From the NCBI RefSeq assembly GCF_023657595.1, contig NZ_CP098323.1, positions 4,917,462 to 4,981,461 of the forward strand: 64,000 nucleotides of DNA, read 5' to 3'. The translations under genes were made by a program, and so were the position numbers. Below, in pieces: positions 47,331 through 56,802 of this stretch. Source of the stretch: Cytobacillus firmus (GTDB lineage: Bacteria > Bacillota > Bacilli > Bacillales > Cytobacillaceae). Numbering within the stretch: the first letter of the stretch is position 1; every line of letters starts with the position of its first letter. The notes below the pieces were generated by a model, which was given only the letters and a program-made list of their open reading frames with translations, was not told the DNA's origin and ran no database searches.

Positions 47331-47381
47331 GGTGACAGGTACCTATACCACTTTGCCTGACTGGTATAGGTGCCTGTCACC
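47331..47381 (-). terminator. Twenty-base-pair hairpin between yyaE and ychF
   Basis: GGTGACAGGTACCTATACCA (47331-47350) pairs with TGGTATAGGTGCCTGTCACC (47362-47381) with one G-T pair. Followed on the minus strand by TTTTCTTTAC. It acts as a terminator by position but its form is that of a dispersed GGTGACAGGYACC repeat. Confidence 0.75.
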
Positions 47382-47388
47382 ACTACTG

Positions 47389-49392
47389 TTAAACCTTCTC
47401 TATATTCACAAGGCAGTCATACAATGTGCTTCCAAGGCCGTTGTCCGATTCGCGGCTGGATGTAAGGTTATTGACGGGGCCGCCGAATTTTGCCCAGATG
47501 CCTTCATCGATATTGATGGTATCCGGATGGGCTTTCTTCATAATATGGACAAAGCCCTTCATTTCCCCGCGGTTATTCCAAACCTTGACATGATCGTTCT
47601 CCTGCAGGCCAAGCTTTTCGGCAATATTATCGGCAATTTCGACCTTTGCCTTTGGCTCCGGCTTCAACAGGTGATAATGCTGCGAATGATTGGAGCGAAG
47701 AGGGTGAATCGTCAGCAGGGTAAAAGGAAACTGTTCGGCACGCTCTTTATCCGTCCACTTGGTTTCCCGTGGAAGAGCGAGTGTCAGCCTGCTTTCGGAA
47801 CCCTTTCGGAACGAGGTAAATTCATACTTTCCGCTTGGCGTCTTGAACTGGCGGTCTGCCCAGGGCACCGTATCAACCGGAAGCTCCATATGGTGAGAAT
47901 TCCTTAAGCTATCAAGCGTGATTCCCTGCTCTTTAAGCGAACCAAGGCCCATGCTGATGAATTCGTCTCTTGTAAAATCGAAATCGGCTCCGAATCCGAG
48001 TCGTTTGGCAAGCTCAGTCCATACCCATAAATCAGGCTTCGCTTCACCTGGCGGTTCAGCCAGCTTCGGGCCATGATTGACATAATGATGATACATGGAA
48101 GAATAATAAACATCTTCCTGTTCAAACACGGTTGCAACAGGAAGAACGTAATCGGCCATTTTAGCCGTGTCTGTCATAAACTGCTCCATCACAACAACGG
48201 TCTCAACAGATGCAAAAGCTTCTCGGACCCTTGAAGAGTCAGGCACCTGGGTTAAAGGATTTCCGCACGTAACGAAGATCATCTTAATTTCAGGATCCTT
48301 CGCTGTTAAAATCCCCTCTGCCTGCCGCATCATCGTAAATTGCCTGAAGGCCGTTTTCCGCTCAGGGAGGGTGAGGGCAGCCGCATCAAAGCTCTGTCCT
48401 ACCTGTCTGTTGGCATAGTTTGCACCACCGCCCGGAATCCCGATATTGCCGCTCACGGCAATCAAAGCATCCATCAGTCTGATCGTGTTCCCGCCGTTTT
48501 CGTAGCGCTGCATGCCCAGGCCAAAGAAGGTGGACACGGGGCGATCGCTATACACCGCTGCAAGTTCGGTCATGACTTCTGCAGGCACTTCCGTTTTCTC
48601 TGCGAGTTCCTCAAGCGTTACACTTTCGAGCAGTTCATTTATATCTTCAAAACCAACTGAATAGGTATCTATGAAACTTCTATCTTCCAATCCGAGACGG
48701 AGCATTTCCTTCATGATGCCGGCCGCAAGCCAGCCATCCATCCCCGGCTTGATAGAAAAATAATGGTCAGCCATTTTAGCCGTCGCATTAAAAATTGGAT
48801 CAATCACATATAATTTGGCACCCTGTTTCTTTGCCTCCTGCAGCCTTTGATACAGGTGCATATTGGTGCGGGCAACATTTCTGCCCCAGACGACAATGTG
48901 CCTGCTGTTTAAAATATCTTCAGGAGCATGGCTGTACGCATCTCCGAAATCCGAGCTCTGAGCTTCAATACCGGCCCCCCAGCAGATTGACCCCACAAGT
49001 TCAGTCACGCCTCCATAACAGTTGAAAAAACGCTGATCCAGGTTCGTCAGCAAACCGCCATTGGCATAATCATGGCTATGCAGGATTGAAGTGGTTTCAG
49101 CCGTTTCTTTTAGCTCCTTCATTTTCAGGGAAATATCGTGCAAAGCCTGCTCCCAGGAAATTGACACAAATTCTCCATCTACCTTTTTCAGTGGGTGAAG
49201 CAGGCGCTCCGGAGAATTGGTTCTGTTTTCAAGCATTCTGCCGCGGCCGCAAATTTTCCCCTTTGTTATCGGATGGTCCGGATCACCATCTACCTTTGTA
49301 ACCTTACCGTCTTCAACTGTTACATGAAAGCCGCAGCTGTCCCAGCAATTAAGGGGACAGGCTGACTTGAATGTTTGTGCCAACAACCTCAT
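47389..49392 (-). CDS. yyaE: Molybdopterin oxidoreductase YyaE
   Basis: The 667-residue protein has a 4Fe-4S motif at its N-terminus (CPLNCWDSCGF: C12, C16, C20, and KGKICGRG), molybdopterin-binding domains (NIGIPGGGANYANRQVG) and a C-terminal molydopterin dinucleotide-binding domain (LRSNHSQHYHLLKPEP). Length equals that of B. subtilis YyaE, and the position between ychF and yyzM fits. Substrate is unknown; no partner subunits are adjacent. Confidence 0.9.
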   Translation of the reverse strand: MRLLAQTFKSACPLNCWDSCGFHVTVEDGKVTKVDGDPDHPITKGKICGRGRMLENRTNSPERLLHPLKKVDGEFVSISWEQALHDISLKMKELKETAETTSILHSHDYANGGLLTNLDQRFFNCYGGVTELVGSICWGAGIEAQSSDFGDAYSHAPEDILNSRHIVVWGRNVARTNMHLYQRLQEAKKQGAKLYVIDPIFNATAKMADHYFSIKPGMDGWLAAGIMKEMLRLGLEDRSFIDTYSVGFEDINELLESVTLEELAEKTEVPAEVMTELAAVYSDRPVSTFFGLGMQRYENGGNTIRLMDALIAVSGNIGIPGGGANYANRQVGQSFDAAALTLPERKTAFRQFTMMRQAEGILTAKDPEIKMIFVTCGNPLTQVPDSSRVREAFASVETVVVMEQFMTDTAKMADYVLPVATVFEQEDVYYSSMYHHYVNHGPKLAEPPGEAKPDLWVWTELAKRLGFGADFDFTRDEFISMGLGSLKEQGITLDSLRNSHHMELPVDTVPWADRQFKTPSGKYEFTSFRKGSESRLTLALPRETKWTDKERAEQFPFTLLTIHPLRSNHSQHYHLLKPEPKAKVEIADNIAEKLGLQENDHVKVWNNRGEMKGFVHIMKKAHPDTINIDEGIWAKFGGPVNNLTSSRESDNGLGSTLYDCLVNIEKV

Positions 49393-49410
49393 CTCCCTGC
49401 AGTTTGTCTC

Positions 49411-49608
49411 TTATTCCTCATGCTTAACAAGAATTTTCTTCATTTTGCGGGCGAATTCCCTTCTTGGGATCATTACGCTGTGTCCGCAGCCTTCGCACTT
49501 AATGCGGATATCTGCTCCCATCCGGATGATTTTCCATTTGTTGGCCCCGCATGGATGAGGCTTTTTCATTTCCACTACATCGTGTAAATCAAATTCTTTT
49601 TGCTCCAT
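49411..49608 (-). CDS. yyzM: DUF951 zinc-ribbon-like protein YyzM
   Basis: The 65-residue protein has the family pattern DLHDVVEMKKPHPCGANKWK and IRIKCEGCGHSVMIPRREF, with a Cys cluster likely to bind zinc. It overlaps no neighbour and lies between the MscS gene (2 bases) and yyaE, so it is in an operon. Confidence 0.9.
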   Translation of the reverse strand: MEQKEFDLHDVVEMKKPHPCGANKWKIIRMGADIRIKCEGCGHSVMIPRREFARKMKKILVKHEE

Positions 49609-49610
49609 GT

Positions 49611-50501
49611 TTATCCCTCCGCATTCAGTTTTGGGTTATCCTGCTCATTCCTTGTGTACATCACCAGGCGCGGGAACGGAATTTCAATGCCATGCTCATC
49701 TAAACAAAGCTTAATTTCCTTCCGCAGCTGGCGCGCTATATAAAAATGCCTCATTGGCAGTGTCTCCGAAACAACACGCAGCATCACGTCTGCTGCCGCC
49801 ATATTTTGGATGCCCAGAATTTCCGGCGGCTTGACCATATCCTCATATTTTTCCGGGAGCTTTTCGAATAATTCCTGAAGGACCTGTTCAACCTTCACAA
49901 TATCGCCTTCATACGCAATGCTGACATCCACAAAAGCCACACTATTATTCAATGAAAAATTGGTCACCTGCATAATGCTTCCGTTCGGAAGGATGTGAAC
50001 CTCGCCCGTCCAGTTTTTAATCTTTGTCGTCCGAAGCCCGATTTCTTCTACAGTTCCTTCAAATTGATCAATCCGGATATAATCTCCAACCGAAAACTGA
50101 TCTTCGAAAATGATGAAAAATCCGGTGATAATGTCCTTCACAAGGCTCTGTGCTCCAAATCCAACAGCCAACCCGACGATTCCCGCACCAGCCAGAAGGG
50201 CTTTTACATCAATTGTCAGCACCGATAATATCATGATTGCCGCAACGAAAAACACCACATAGGTGAGCATATTCTCCAGCAGCTTCAGAAGAGTGGCTTC
50301 CCTGCGCTCTGAGATTCGGAGCCTGGACGGTGTTCTCACTTTAAAAATATTGCGGATGGCCAGCTTGCCGATTCTAATAAGGATGCTCGTCACGATCAGA
50401 ATCGCCATAACTTTAAAAATGCCTTCCCCAATGGTTATCCACGTTTCTTCATTCGAAATCTTATCTATCATACCGTTTATCATTTTTTCAATAGGACTCA
50501 T
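49611..50501 (-). CDS. MscS-family mechanosensitive channel
   Basis: The 296-residue product has three N-terminal membrane helices and the MscS pore-and-beta domain: LLAGAGIVGLAVGFGAQSLV, DIITGFFIIFEDQFSVGDYI and IRIDQFEGTVEEIGLRTTKI. It resembles the YkuT-type small-conductance channels that release solutes on hypo-osmotic shock. It precedes yyzM with a two-base gap. Confidence 0.9.
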   Translation of the reverse strand: MSPIEKMINGMIDKISNEETWITIGEGIFKVMAILIVTSILIRIGKLAIRNIFKVRTPSRLRISERREATLLKLLENMLTYVVFFVAAIMILSVLTIDVKALLAGAGIVGLAVGFGAQSLVKDIITGFFIIFEDQFSVGDYIRIDQFEGTVEEIGLRTTKIKNWTGEVHILPNGSIMQVTNFSLNNSVAFVDVSIAYEGDIVKVEQVLQELFEKLPEKYEDMVKPPEILGIQNMAAADVMLRVVSETLPMRHFYIARQLRKEIKLCLDEHGIEIPFPRLVMYTRNEQDNPKLNAEG

Positions 50502-51122
50502 GGTTTCACCTGCTCATTTTTAGTGAAAATATAGAAAAGCGGAAGGCGCCCGCTTATAAAGGAACGCAGACTAAAACCGCCACGTCCTCCCAAAAGCTGC
50601 CGCTTTCGGTCGTGCGATGTTTATGCTGACGAAGCCTTCCTTGTCCTGCGGGCCTCAAGCATAAGACAAGCCGGCTGAAAGGTTGTTCTTTAACCTTTTG
50701 GTCGGATTGAAAGAAATGTTGAGGCGACTGCCCAGGGACGACCAGCATAAGACGGTCCCTGTAAGAAGGTGTTTTTCCTTCTGGAAGGGAACGTCTTAGA
50801 CCCGAGAGTCCCTAGGAGCCGAAACAAGCCAAGCTTATGACCTCGAGCCGATGGCGCCTGGAGCTAGACAGTTATCGCGTTCAAAACTTCAAGTCTTTAT
50901 CTTGAATGAAATTATACTGCATCTTGCCCCTCAGTGCGAATCCCTCTGTAAAACAAAATTATTTTATCAATTTTTCTCATGGCTTAACAGTTAAAAAACC
51001 GATTGTTTAACGATTAAATAATACAGGTATGTATAGATTACACAAAAATTCCGTATACTGTTAAAAACGTATAAATACTTGTTTTTCGGGCATGGCAAGG
51101 ATTAAAAAGGGAGTGGACCTAT
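50502..51122. other. 621-base gap dominated by a dispersed repeat
   Basis: The repeat at 50534-50876 fills most of the gap. The last 240 bases are AT-rich and must hold the yyaC promoter. A sequence GTATA (51067) and GGGCATGG (51085) loosely resembles a sigma-F/G promoter, but it lacks key bases. Confidence 0.45.
50534..50876. repeat. AAAGCG-GCTAGACAG dispersed element, long copy
   Basis: Begins GAAAAGCGGAAGGCGCC and ends GGCGCCTGGAGCTAGACAG, with a hairpin-prone centre. Shorter copies with the same ends lie at 60566-60693 (inverted) and 62628-62694. Confidence 0.75.
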
Positions 51123-51752
51123 ATGAACTTCAAACCAAACTTGTTTGACAAAAAAGGCGGGGCTTCTGCCAGAATCTCGCATGAAGAAACAAACTCTGCA
51201 GAAAAATTGGCTGCTGAGCTGAAGAATATTCTGCCTGCGGGCATCGGCTGCCGTCCGATCGTGTTTGTCTGCATTGGCACAGACCGCTCAACAGGTGATT
51301 CATTAGGTCCGCTGGTCGGCACACTCCTTGAGGAAAAATCCATTTCATCCTTCCATGTGTACGGAACATTGGAGGACCCGATCCATGCCGTGAACCTGGA
51401 AGAAAAACTGAACGAAATCAAAAAGAAGCATTTCAATCCCTTTATTATCGGAATCGACGCCTGTCTGGGCCGTCTGAAAAGCGTCGGAGTCATCCAAATT
51501 GGAGACGGACCCGTCAAGCCGGGTGCCGGAGTCAATAAAGACCTGCCGGAAGTAGGGGACATGCACATCACCGGCATCGTCAACGTCAGCGGATTCATGG
51601 AATTCTTCGTCCTCCAGAACACCAGGCTCAATCTCGTCCTGAAAATGGCGAAAACCATCGCTGAGGGGATCTATGAAGCCAGCCTGACCCACCAGACAGC
51701 ACCGGCATGGCCTGCATTTAAGTGGGAACTGAACCGTGAACAAACACCTTAA
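51123..51752 (+). CDS. yyaC: YyaC-family spore protease-like protein
   Basis: The 209-residue product has the YyaC fold related to GPR: PIVFVCIGTDRSTGDSLGPL, FIIGIDACLGRLKSVGVIQI, GAGVNKDLPEVGDMHITGIV. The family is found in endospore formers. It is the only plus-strand gene in the origin-proximal block, apart from neighbours past the right edge, and ends at a strong terminator. Confidence 0.9.
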   Translation: MNFKPNLFDKKGGASARISHEETNSAEKLAAELKNILPAGIGCRPIVFVCIGTDRSTGDSLGPLVGTLLEEKSISSFHVYGTLEDPIHAVNLEEKLNEIKKKHFNPFIIGIDACLGRLKSVGVIQIGDGPVKPGAGVNKDLPEVGDMHITGIVNVSGFMEFFVLQNTRLNLVLKMAKTIAEGIYEASLTHQTAPAWPAFKWELNREQTP

Positions 51753-51760
51753 TAGAGTGG

Positions 51761-51792
51761 AAAGCCGCAGGGGAGTGAGCCTGCGGTTTTTT
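51761..51792 (+). terminator. Terminator of yyaC
   Basis: CCGCAGG (51765-51771) pairs with CCTGCGG (51780-51786), followed by six T residues. Confidence 0.88.
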
Positions 51793-51913
51793 GTTGGGCA
51801 GGGGAGGGGGATTGTGCATACATCCGTTTTGTGGGCCGGTCCTTCATTTTTCGCGCTCGTCCTGCTTTCTGTTTTGATCGTCAATTCCGTTCTCTGTAAC
51901 GAGGAATTGCGGC

Positions 51914-51997
51914 AAATGTGAGATAAAATGAGAAACTTGTTAGATAAACTTCAAAATTTGCTGGATAAATTCACAAACCTGTTAGATAAACCGCCAA
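51914..51997. repeat. Second 21-bp tandem array, four copies
   Basis: AGATAAA or GGATAAA occurs at 51921, 51942, 51963 and 51984, exactly 21 bases apart, in units close to AAACTTGTTAGATAAACTTC plus one base. The unit sequence differs from the 37.5-kb array. Confidence 0.75.
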
Positions 51998-52155
51998 GCA
52001 CACTCCTTTTTCCGGAAAAACAGCTGACTTGAGCACAAATCTTGCGCACTTAATTCGAAATTTGCGCGGTTCCAGCCAGTTTTAACGCCATTCCGGCATA
52101 AAAAATGCACCGCAAGCACACCAACACCCGTGCCCGCAGTGCACATCCCATTCAT

Positions 52156-52869
52156 CTAAAAATAAATCCCGTAAAAATAAACAACCGACACAATCACTCC
52201 TGTAACCACAATTCCTGGAAGCAGGTTCGCCACCCGGATTTTCGTAATGCCAGTCAAATTCAGTCCAATCGCAAAGATCATGATTCCGCCTGTTGCGGTC
52301 ATTTCCTTGATAAAGCTGTCCATCAGAAGCTGGGGGACAAACCGGTCGATTTGGGTGGCAAATAGAGCAATGAGTCCTTCATACAGCATCACCGGAAAAG
52401 CTGAAAAGAGCACACCGATCCCTAATGTAGTCGTTAAGATGAGGGAGGTGAAGCCGTCAATAATCGATTTGGTATAGAGCACCGAGTGATCGCCCCGGAT
52501 ACCGCTGTCAAGCGCGCCGATGATGGCCATAGCGCCAATGACAAAGATGAGTGTAGCCGTTACGAAGCCCTGCGAAATGCTGCCTTGTCCTTTGGAGCCA
52601 ATTTTGCTTTCAAGCCAATCGCCAAGCTTGTTGAGTTTATCTTCGAGAGCAAAGTACTCTCCAATCACCGTTCCGAACACAAGGCTCAAAATCACCACGA
52701 GGAAATTCTCGCTTTTAAAGCCCATTTGCAGGCCGAGCACCATGACAGCAAGGCCAATCGCATGCATGACAGTGCCCTTCATGTTTTCGGGAATGCGATG
52801 GAGCAATTTCCCCAGCAGTGTTCCAATAATAATCAATAATCCATTCACAAGTGTACCTAGCAGAAACAT
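52156..52869 (-). CDS. DUF554 membrane protein
   Basis: The 237-residue product has about seven membrane helices and the DUF554 signature (TLVNGLLIIIGTLLGKLL, IGLAVMVLGLQMGFKSENFL, FVIGAMAIIGALDSG, DGFTSLILTTTLGIGVLFSA). It is of the YdfK/YqgA type, a putative transport protein. ATG at 52869 is used because AAGGTG precedes it and homologues start there. Confidence 0.88.
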   Translation of the reverse strand: MFLLGTLVNGLLIIIGTLLGKLLHRIPENMKGTVMHAIGLAVMVLGLQMGFKSENFLVVILSLVFGTVIGEYFALEDKLNKLGDWLESKIGSKGQGSISQGFVTATLIFVIGAMAIIGALDSGIRGDHSVLYTKSIIDGFTSLILTTTLGIGVLFSAFPVMLYEGLIALFATQIDRFVPQLLMDSFIKEMTATGGIMIFAIGLNLTGITKIRVANLLPGIVVTGVIVSVVYFYGIYF

Positions 52870-52960
52870 CGTCTTCACCTTATTATTTCGCAATGCGAAT
52901 TATTTTCTATTAAAATTACCACGAAAGGCCTGAGCCTACAATCTTTTTTTATGGAATCCT

Positions 52961-52990
52961 GTAAAAAAATAAACCATCATAAAGATGGCT
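52961..52990 (-). terminator. Terminator of spo0J
   Basis: ACCATC (52973-52978) pairs with GATGGC (52984-52989, one G-T pair), followed on the minus strand by ATTTTTTTAC. Confidence 0.6.
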
Positions 52991-53835
52991 TACTGATGTG
53001 TTTCTAAAAGCTCCATAATGCGTTCCAAATCTTCTTTTGAGAAAAATTCAATCTCAATTTTCCCTTTGTTTTTGGACTGTTTAATATGGACGTTCGTTCC
53101 GAACCGTTCCCTGAGGGAGGATTCGCGTTCCTTAATAAAGATATCCTTTTGAACTGCCTGCTTTTTCGTTTCACGTGAAACATCGTTCAGCTGCTGAATC
53201 AGCTGTTCAAGCTGACGGACATTTAAGCCGTCTTTAACTGTTTTTTCAACAAGTGCCTGCAGTTTTTCTTTTTTTCGCAGCCCCAACAGCGCTCTTCCGT
53301 GTCCCATGGAAATTTTGCCGTCTGAAATCAATCCTTGAATTTTCGGAGGAAGGGATAGCAGGCGAACATGGTTGGCAATATGCGGCCTGCTTTTTCCCAG
53401 GCGCTTGGCCAATTCCTCTTGTGTCACCTTAAGCTTCTCCATCAGCAGCTGGTACGCAGCCGCTTCTTCAATCGGCGTTAGGTCTTCACGCTGCAGATTT
53501 TCAAGAACAGCCAGCTCCATCATTTGCTGTTCAGTCAGCTCTCTTACAACAACAGGAACTTTCTCCAAGTTGGCTTCTTTTGCTGCCCGGTAGCGGCGTT
53601 CCCCAACTACAATTTCAAAGCCCTTGATGCTTTTGCGGACGATGATCGGCTGCAGTATTCCATGTTCAAGGATGGATTGCTTCAGCTCCTCAATGGCTTC
53701 CTTTTCAAACACCTTGCGCGGCTGATAAGGGTTTGGACGAATGTCCTTTATTTTTACTTCCTGTACAGTTTCTTCACTTTCGGTTTCAGCATTATTGAAA
53801 AAAGCATTCAGACCTTTTCCTAAACCTTTAGCCAT
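52990..53835 (-). CDS. parB: Chromosome-partitioning protein Spo0J (ParB)
   Basis: The 281-residue ParB has an N-terminal CTP-binding domain with GERRYRAAKEANLEKVPVVV, a helix-turn-helix around TQEELAKRLGKSRPHIANHV and a C-terminal dimerisation domain. It loads SMC near the origin by binding parS. It overlaps parA by eight bases, and contains a parS site itself, as in B. subtilis. Confidence 0.97.
   Translation of the reverse strand: MAKGLGKGLNAFFNNAETESEETVQEVKIKDIRPNPYQPRKVFEKEAIEELKQSILEHGILQPIIVRKSIKGFEIVVGERRYRAAKEANLEKVPVVVRELTEQQMMELAVLENLQREDLTPIEEAAAYQLLMEKLKVTQEELAKRLGKSRPHIANHVRLLSLPPKIQGLISDGKISMGHGRALLGLRKKEKLQALVEKTVKDGLNVRQLEQLIQQLNDVSRETKKQAVQKDIFIKERESSLRERFGTNVHIKQSKNKGKIEIEFFSKEDLERIMELLETHQ
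53167..53182. promoter_or_regulatory. parS site inside spo0J
   Basis: CGTTTCACGTGAAACA, one mismatch from the consensus, identical to the walK site. Confidence 0.88.
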
Positions 53836-54589
53836 TTGAAACCACTTCCTTTGCCAGTTCTAAATATACTTCAGCTCCGCGTGACTTCGGATCATAAGTA
53901 ATGATAGGTTCTCCATGGCTCGGAGCCTCTCCCAGACGCACATTGCGGGGGATGATTGTTTTATAGACTTTATCCTGAAAATACTTTTTCACTTCTTCAA
54001 TGACCTGAATGCCAAGATTTGTACGGGCATCAAGCATTGTCAGCAGAACGCCTTCAATTTTTAAATCATGGTTCAGATGCTTCTGCACAAGGCGAACCGT
54101 ATTCAGAAGCTGGCTCAGCCCTTCCAGTGCATAGTACTCGCACTGCACGGGTATGATTACGGCATCCGAAGCGGTCAGCGAATTTATCGTCAGTAATCCG
54201 AGGGAAGGAGGACAGTCGATAATCACATAATCAAAGTTTGCCTTTACTTCCTCAAGAGCCCTCTTTAACCTGACTTCCCGTGAGATCGTCGGCACCAGTT
54301 CAATTTCTGCGCCTGCCAGCTGAATGGTTGCCGGGATGGCGTATAAGTTCTCTACCGAAGTAGGTTTAATGACCTTGGATGCTTCCACATCATCCACGAG
54401 GACGTCATAGATGCAATGATCGACATCCGCTTTTTCAATGCCGATTCCGCTTGTGGCATTGCCCTGCGGATCAATGTCGACCAGCAGCACTTTCTTGCCT
54501 ATGTATGCCAGGCATGCGCCAAGATTGACGGAAGAGGTCGTTTTGCCGACTCCGCCTTTCTGGTTCGCAACGGCTATAATCTTGCCCAC
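53828..54589 (-). CDS. parA: ParA-type ATPase Soj
   Basis: The 253-residue ATPase has the deviant Walker A KGGVGKTTSSVNLG, LLVDIDPQGNATSG and IIDCPPSLGLLTINSLTAS. The GTG at 54589 follows AGGTGACACT and starts MGKIIAVANQ, giving the same length as B. subtilis Soj; the ATG at 54607 lacks a ribosome site. It regulates DnaA and works with Spo0J. Confidence 0.96.
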   Translation of the reverse strand: MGKIIAVANQKGGVGKTTSSVNLGACLAYIGKKVLLVDIDPQGNATSGIGIEKADVDHCIYDVLVDDVEASKVIKPTSVENLYAIPATIQLAGAEIELVPTISREVRLKRALEEVKANFDYVIIDCPPSLGLLTINSLTASDAVIIPVQCEYYALEGLSQLLNTVRLVQKHLNHDLKIEGVLLTMLDARTNLGIQVIEEVKKYFQDKVYKTIIPRNVRLGEAPSHGEPIITYDPKSRGAEVYLELAKEVVSNG

Positions 54590-54753
54590 AGTGTCACCTG
54601 CTTTCATCTATCAATATTCCAATCTATCTATCTGCGAATTTATTCGTATCGTTAAATCACGTAGTCTATTTTATCACGAAAAACAGGGCAGAATAATTTT
54701 TTTGTAAAAAATAAGAAGATTCTAATAGTCTTTTTATCGTCCTTCAAAAAAAA

Positions 54754-54794
54754 CGCGAAAAATAAAACGGGGAGCCCCCGCTTTATTTCTCGCG
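54754..54794 (-). terminator. Terminator of noc
   Basis: CGCGAAAAATAAA-CGGGG and CCCCG-TTTATTTCTCGCG arms form an almost perfect stem of about 18 base pairs, ten bases from the noc stop. Confidence 0.8.
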
Positions 54795-54803
54795 TAAAAA
54801 AAA

Positions 54804-55688
54804 TTATTTCTTTTTAGGAATCTTAATCGTGATTTGATAAAATTCATCAAATTCTTCTTCTTCAGAATCAAGATTAATGCCGCTGTCAGAAACCATGGAT
54901 AAAGATTGCCTGATCGTGTTGACCGCAATTCTCATATCCTTGCTGAAAGCCTTTCGTTTCGGCTTCGGCTTTGGATTTTTCTGTTCGAGAATTTTGACAA
55001 CCCGGTCTTCCGTCTGCTTCACATTGAGATTCTTTTCCACAATCTCCTGAAGCAGGGCGACCTGCTTCTCCGGGTCCTTCAGCGGGATGAGTGAACGGGC
55101 ATGCCGCTCTGTGATTGATTTGTTTAGCAATGCATCCTGGACAGGCTGAGGCAATTTCAGCAGCCGAAGCTTGTTGGCAACGGTTGACTGGCCTTTTCCA
55201 AGGCGTTGTGCCAATGCTTCCTGTGTCAGGCTATGCAGCTCTAAAAGTTTTCCGTAGGCAACAGCTTCTTCAATCGGTGACAATTCTTCCCTTTGAAGAT
55301 TTTCAATTAAAGCTACTGAAGCCGTTTCGGTATCGCTAAGATTTTTGACAATAGCAGGAGCTTCTTCCCAGCCCAGTTTTTTCATGGCCCGGTATCTGCG
55401 TTCACCTGCTATGATTTCAAACTGGCCATCTTCAAATTCCCGTACGACGATTGGCTGGATGATTCCATGCGTATGGATAGTCCGGGAAAGCTCTTCTATT
55501 TTTTCATCATCAAACACCGTTCTTGGCTGGAAACGGTTGGGGACGATTTGATCAATAGGAATTTTCTTAACTTCTTCTCTGTCGCTTAAGTCTTCAACAA
55601 TATCCAGCTGTTCTTCTGCTGGTTTTTCCGCTGTAACTTGTTCTCCCTTTTCGCCTAGGCCAAAAAAGCGTGAGAAAGAATGCTTCAT
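54804..55688 (-). CDS. noc: Nucleoid occlusion protein Noc
   Basis: The 294-residue ParB paralogue begins [17 protein letters not shown], whose amphipathic start binds the membrane, then has [20 protein letters not shown], a helix-turn-helix at [20 protein letters not shown] and a basic linker [12 protein letters not shown]. It blocks division over the nucleoid. ATG 55688 follows AAAGGTGG. No perfect Noc box was found in the window. Confidence 0.95.
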   Translation of the reverse strand: MKHSFSRFFGLGEKGEQVTAEKPAEEQLDIVEDLSDREEVKKIPIDQIVPNRFQPRTVFDDEKIEELSRTIHTHGIIQPIVVREFEDGQFEIIAGERRYRAMKKLGWEEAPAIVKNLSDTETASVALIENLQREELSPIEEAVAYGKLLELHSLTQEALAQRLGKGQSTVANKLRLLKLPQPVQDALLNKSITERHARSLIPLKDPEKQVALLQEIVEKNLNVKQTEDRVVKILEQKNPKPKPKRKAFSKDMRIAVNTIRQSLSMVSDSGINLDSEEEEFDEFYQITIKIPKKK

Positions 55689-56042
55689 CACCCTGCACCA
55701 CCTTTACGAAACTCCCTATAACATATTCTCTATCATCATGACAAATCCTGCCGGACAGGAGCAATATAAAGTGAAACTTCAATCAGTGGGGAGACATTAT
55801 CCCCCACTGATTGTTAGTTGAGGCCCACAGGAAGTGGGTCACAAAGACGTTGCCACAGGATGTGGCGTTTTTAGTCTTTGTTCTTCTTATCGGGCCTTAC
55901 GGGCAGTTGGACTCCCGCTAATCTTGCTTCGATTCCACTGTTTCTTACAAAGGGGAGTCTTCCTGCCCGTTAGACTGCGATAAATATCTGGAAAAATCGA
56001 AACGTTTACACCATTATGTCATACAATGGCAAATTGCGCACC
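55689..56042. other. Gap between rsmG and noc filled by a structured repeat
   Basis: Apart from the noc promoter area (55689-55760), the gap is the element at 55764-55984. Confidence 0.6.
55764..55984. repeat. Structured dispersed element, copy 2
   Basis: Begins ATATAAAGTGAAACTTCAAT and ends CTGCCCGTTAGACTGCGATA plus AA. It is inverted relative to copy 1 (34760-34915) and has an extra segment with GCCACA/TGTGGC and CCCACA/TGTGGG hairpins. The inner stem GACTCCC/GGGAGTC replaces GCCCCC/GGGGGC of copy 1. Confidence 0.75.
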
Positions 56043-56759
56043 CTATTCAATTGGTGTTTTATTGGGTGTCCCCGGCTTTCGCGGGTACTTTTTAGGAGTG
56101 CTCTTTTCTTTTTTTATGATTAGAATATTGCGCTCACTTTCTTCCTCAGGCAGCGTGAACGTGTGGGAATCCACAAGTTTTCCGCCCAGCACCGAGACGG
56201 CCTTTTTGCCGGCATCCAGTTCTTCCTTTGCACTGGCACCCTTCATGGCCACAAATGTGCCTCCAGTTTTCGCCAGCGGCAGACAAAGCTCGCTTAAAAC
56301 GGATAATCTGGCTACAGCTCTTGCTGTCACAACATCAAAAGACTCGCGGTATTCCTTGTTCTGTCCAAAGGTTTCCGCACGGTCATGGATAAAGCGGACA
56401 TTCTCAAGCCCAAGCTTCTTCGCCAAATGCTCCAGAAAACCAATGCGCTTATTAAGCGAGTCAACAATCGTAATATGTAAACCCGGAAAAGCAATTTTAA
56501 TCGGTATGCTCGGGAAGCCTGCCCCCGCCCCGACATCACAGACCGTTAGCGGCTGGCTGAAATCAAAGTAAAAAGCCGCGCTAATGGAGTCATAGAAGTG
56601 CTTTAAATACACATCTTCCTTTTCCGTAATGGCTGTTAAATTCATTTTTTCATTCCATTCCACCAGAGTGGAATAGTAGGTGTCATATTGCTGCAATTGC
56701 TGTGGCGAAAGGGCAATCCCCTTCGCCGCCAGCATTTCAGTAAATTGTTCGGTATTCAT
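56043..56759 (-). CDS. rsmG: 16S rRNA (guanine527-N7)-methyltransferase
   Basis: The 238-residue SAM enzyme has [20 protein letters not shown] and [20 protein letters not shown]. It methylates G527 of 16S rRNA. It follows mnmG as part of the conserved tail of the origin operon. Confidence 0.96.
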   Translation of the reverse strand: MNTEQFTEMLAAKGIALSPQQLQQYDTYYSTLVEWNEKMNLTAITEKEDVYLKHFYDSISAAFYFDFSQPLTVCDVGAGAGFPSIPIKIAFPGLHITIVDSLNKRIGFLEHLAKKLGLENVRFIHDRAETFGQNKEYRESFDVVTARAVARLSVLSELCLPLAKTGGTFVAMKGASAKEELDAGKKAVSVLGGKLVDSHTFTLPEEESERNILIIKKEKSTPKKYPRKPGTPNKTPIE

Positions 56760-56802
56760 TTAGTAATCCTTTCCGTTCTCTGACATAATCGGATTTTCCT
56801 CT

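Larger units (their letters stand above)
51753..52155. other. Convergent gap with terminator and 21-bp array
   Basis: Contains the yyaC terminator, a 21-bp-period array (51914-51997) and no supported gene. Confidence 0.6.

Noticed and set aside
51067..51095. Sigma-F/G promoter upstream of yyaC
   Set aside because: GTATA is present but the -10 region lacks several conserved bases; too weak to annotate.
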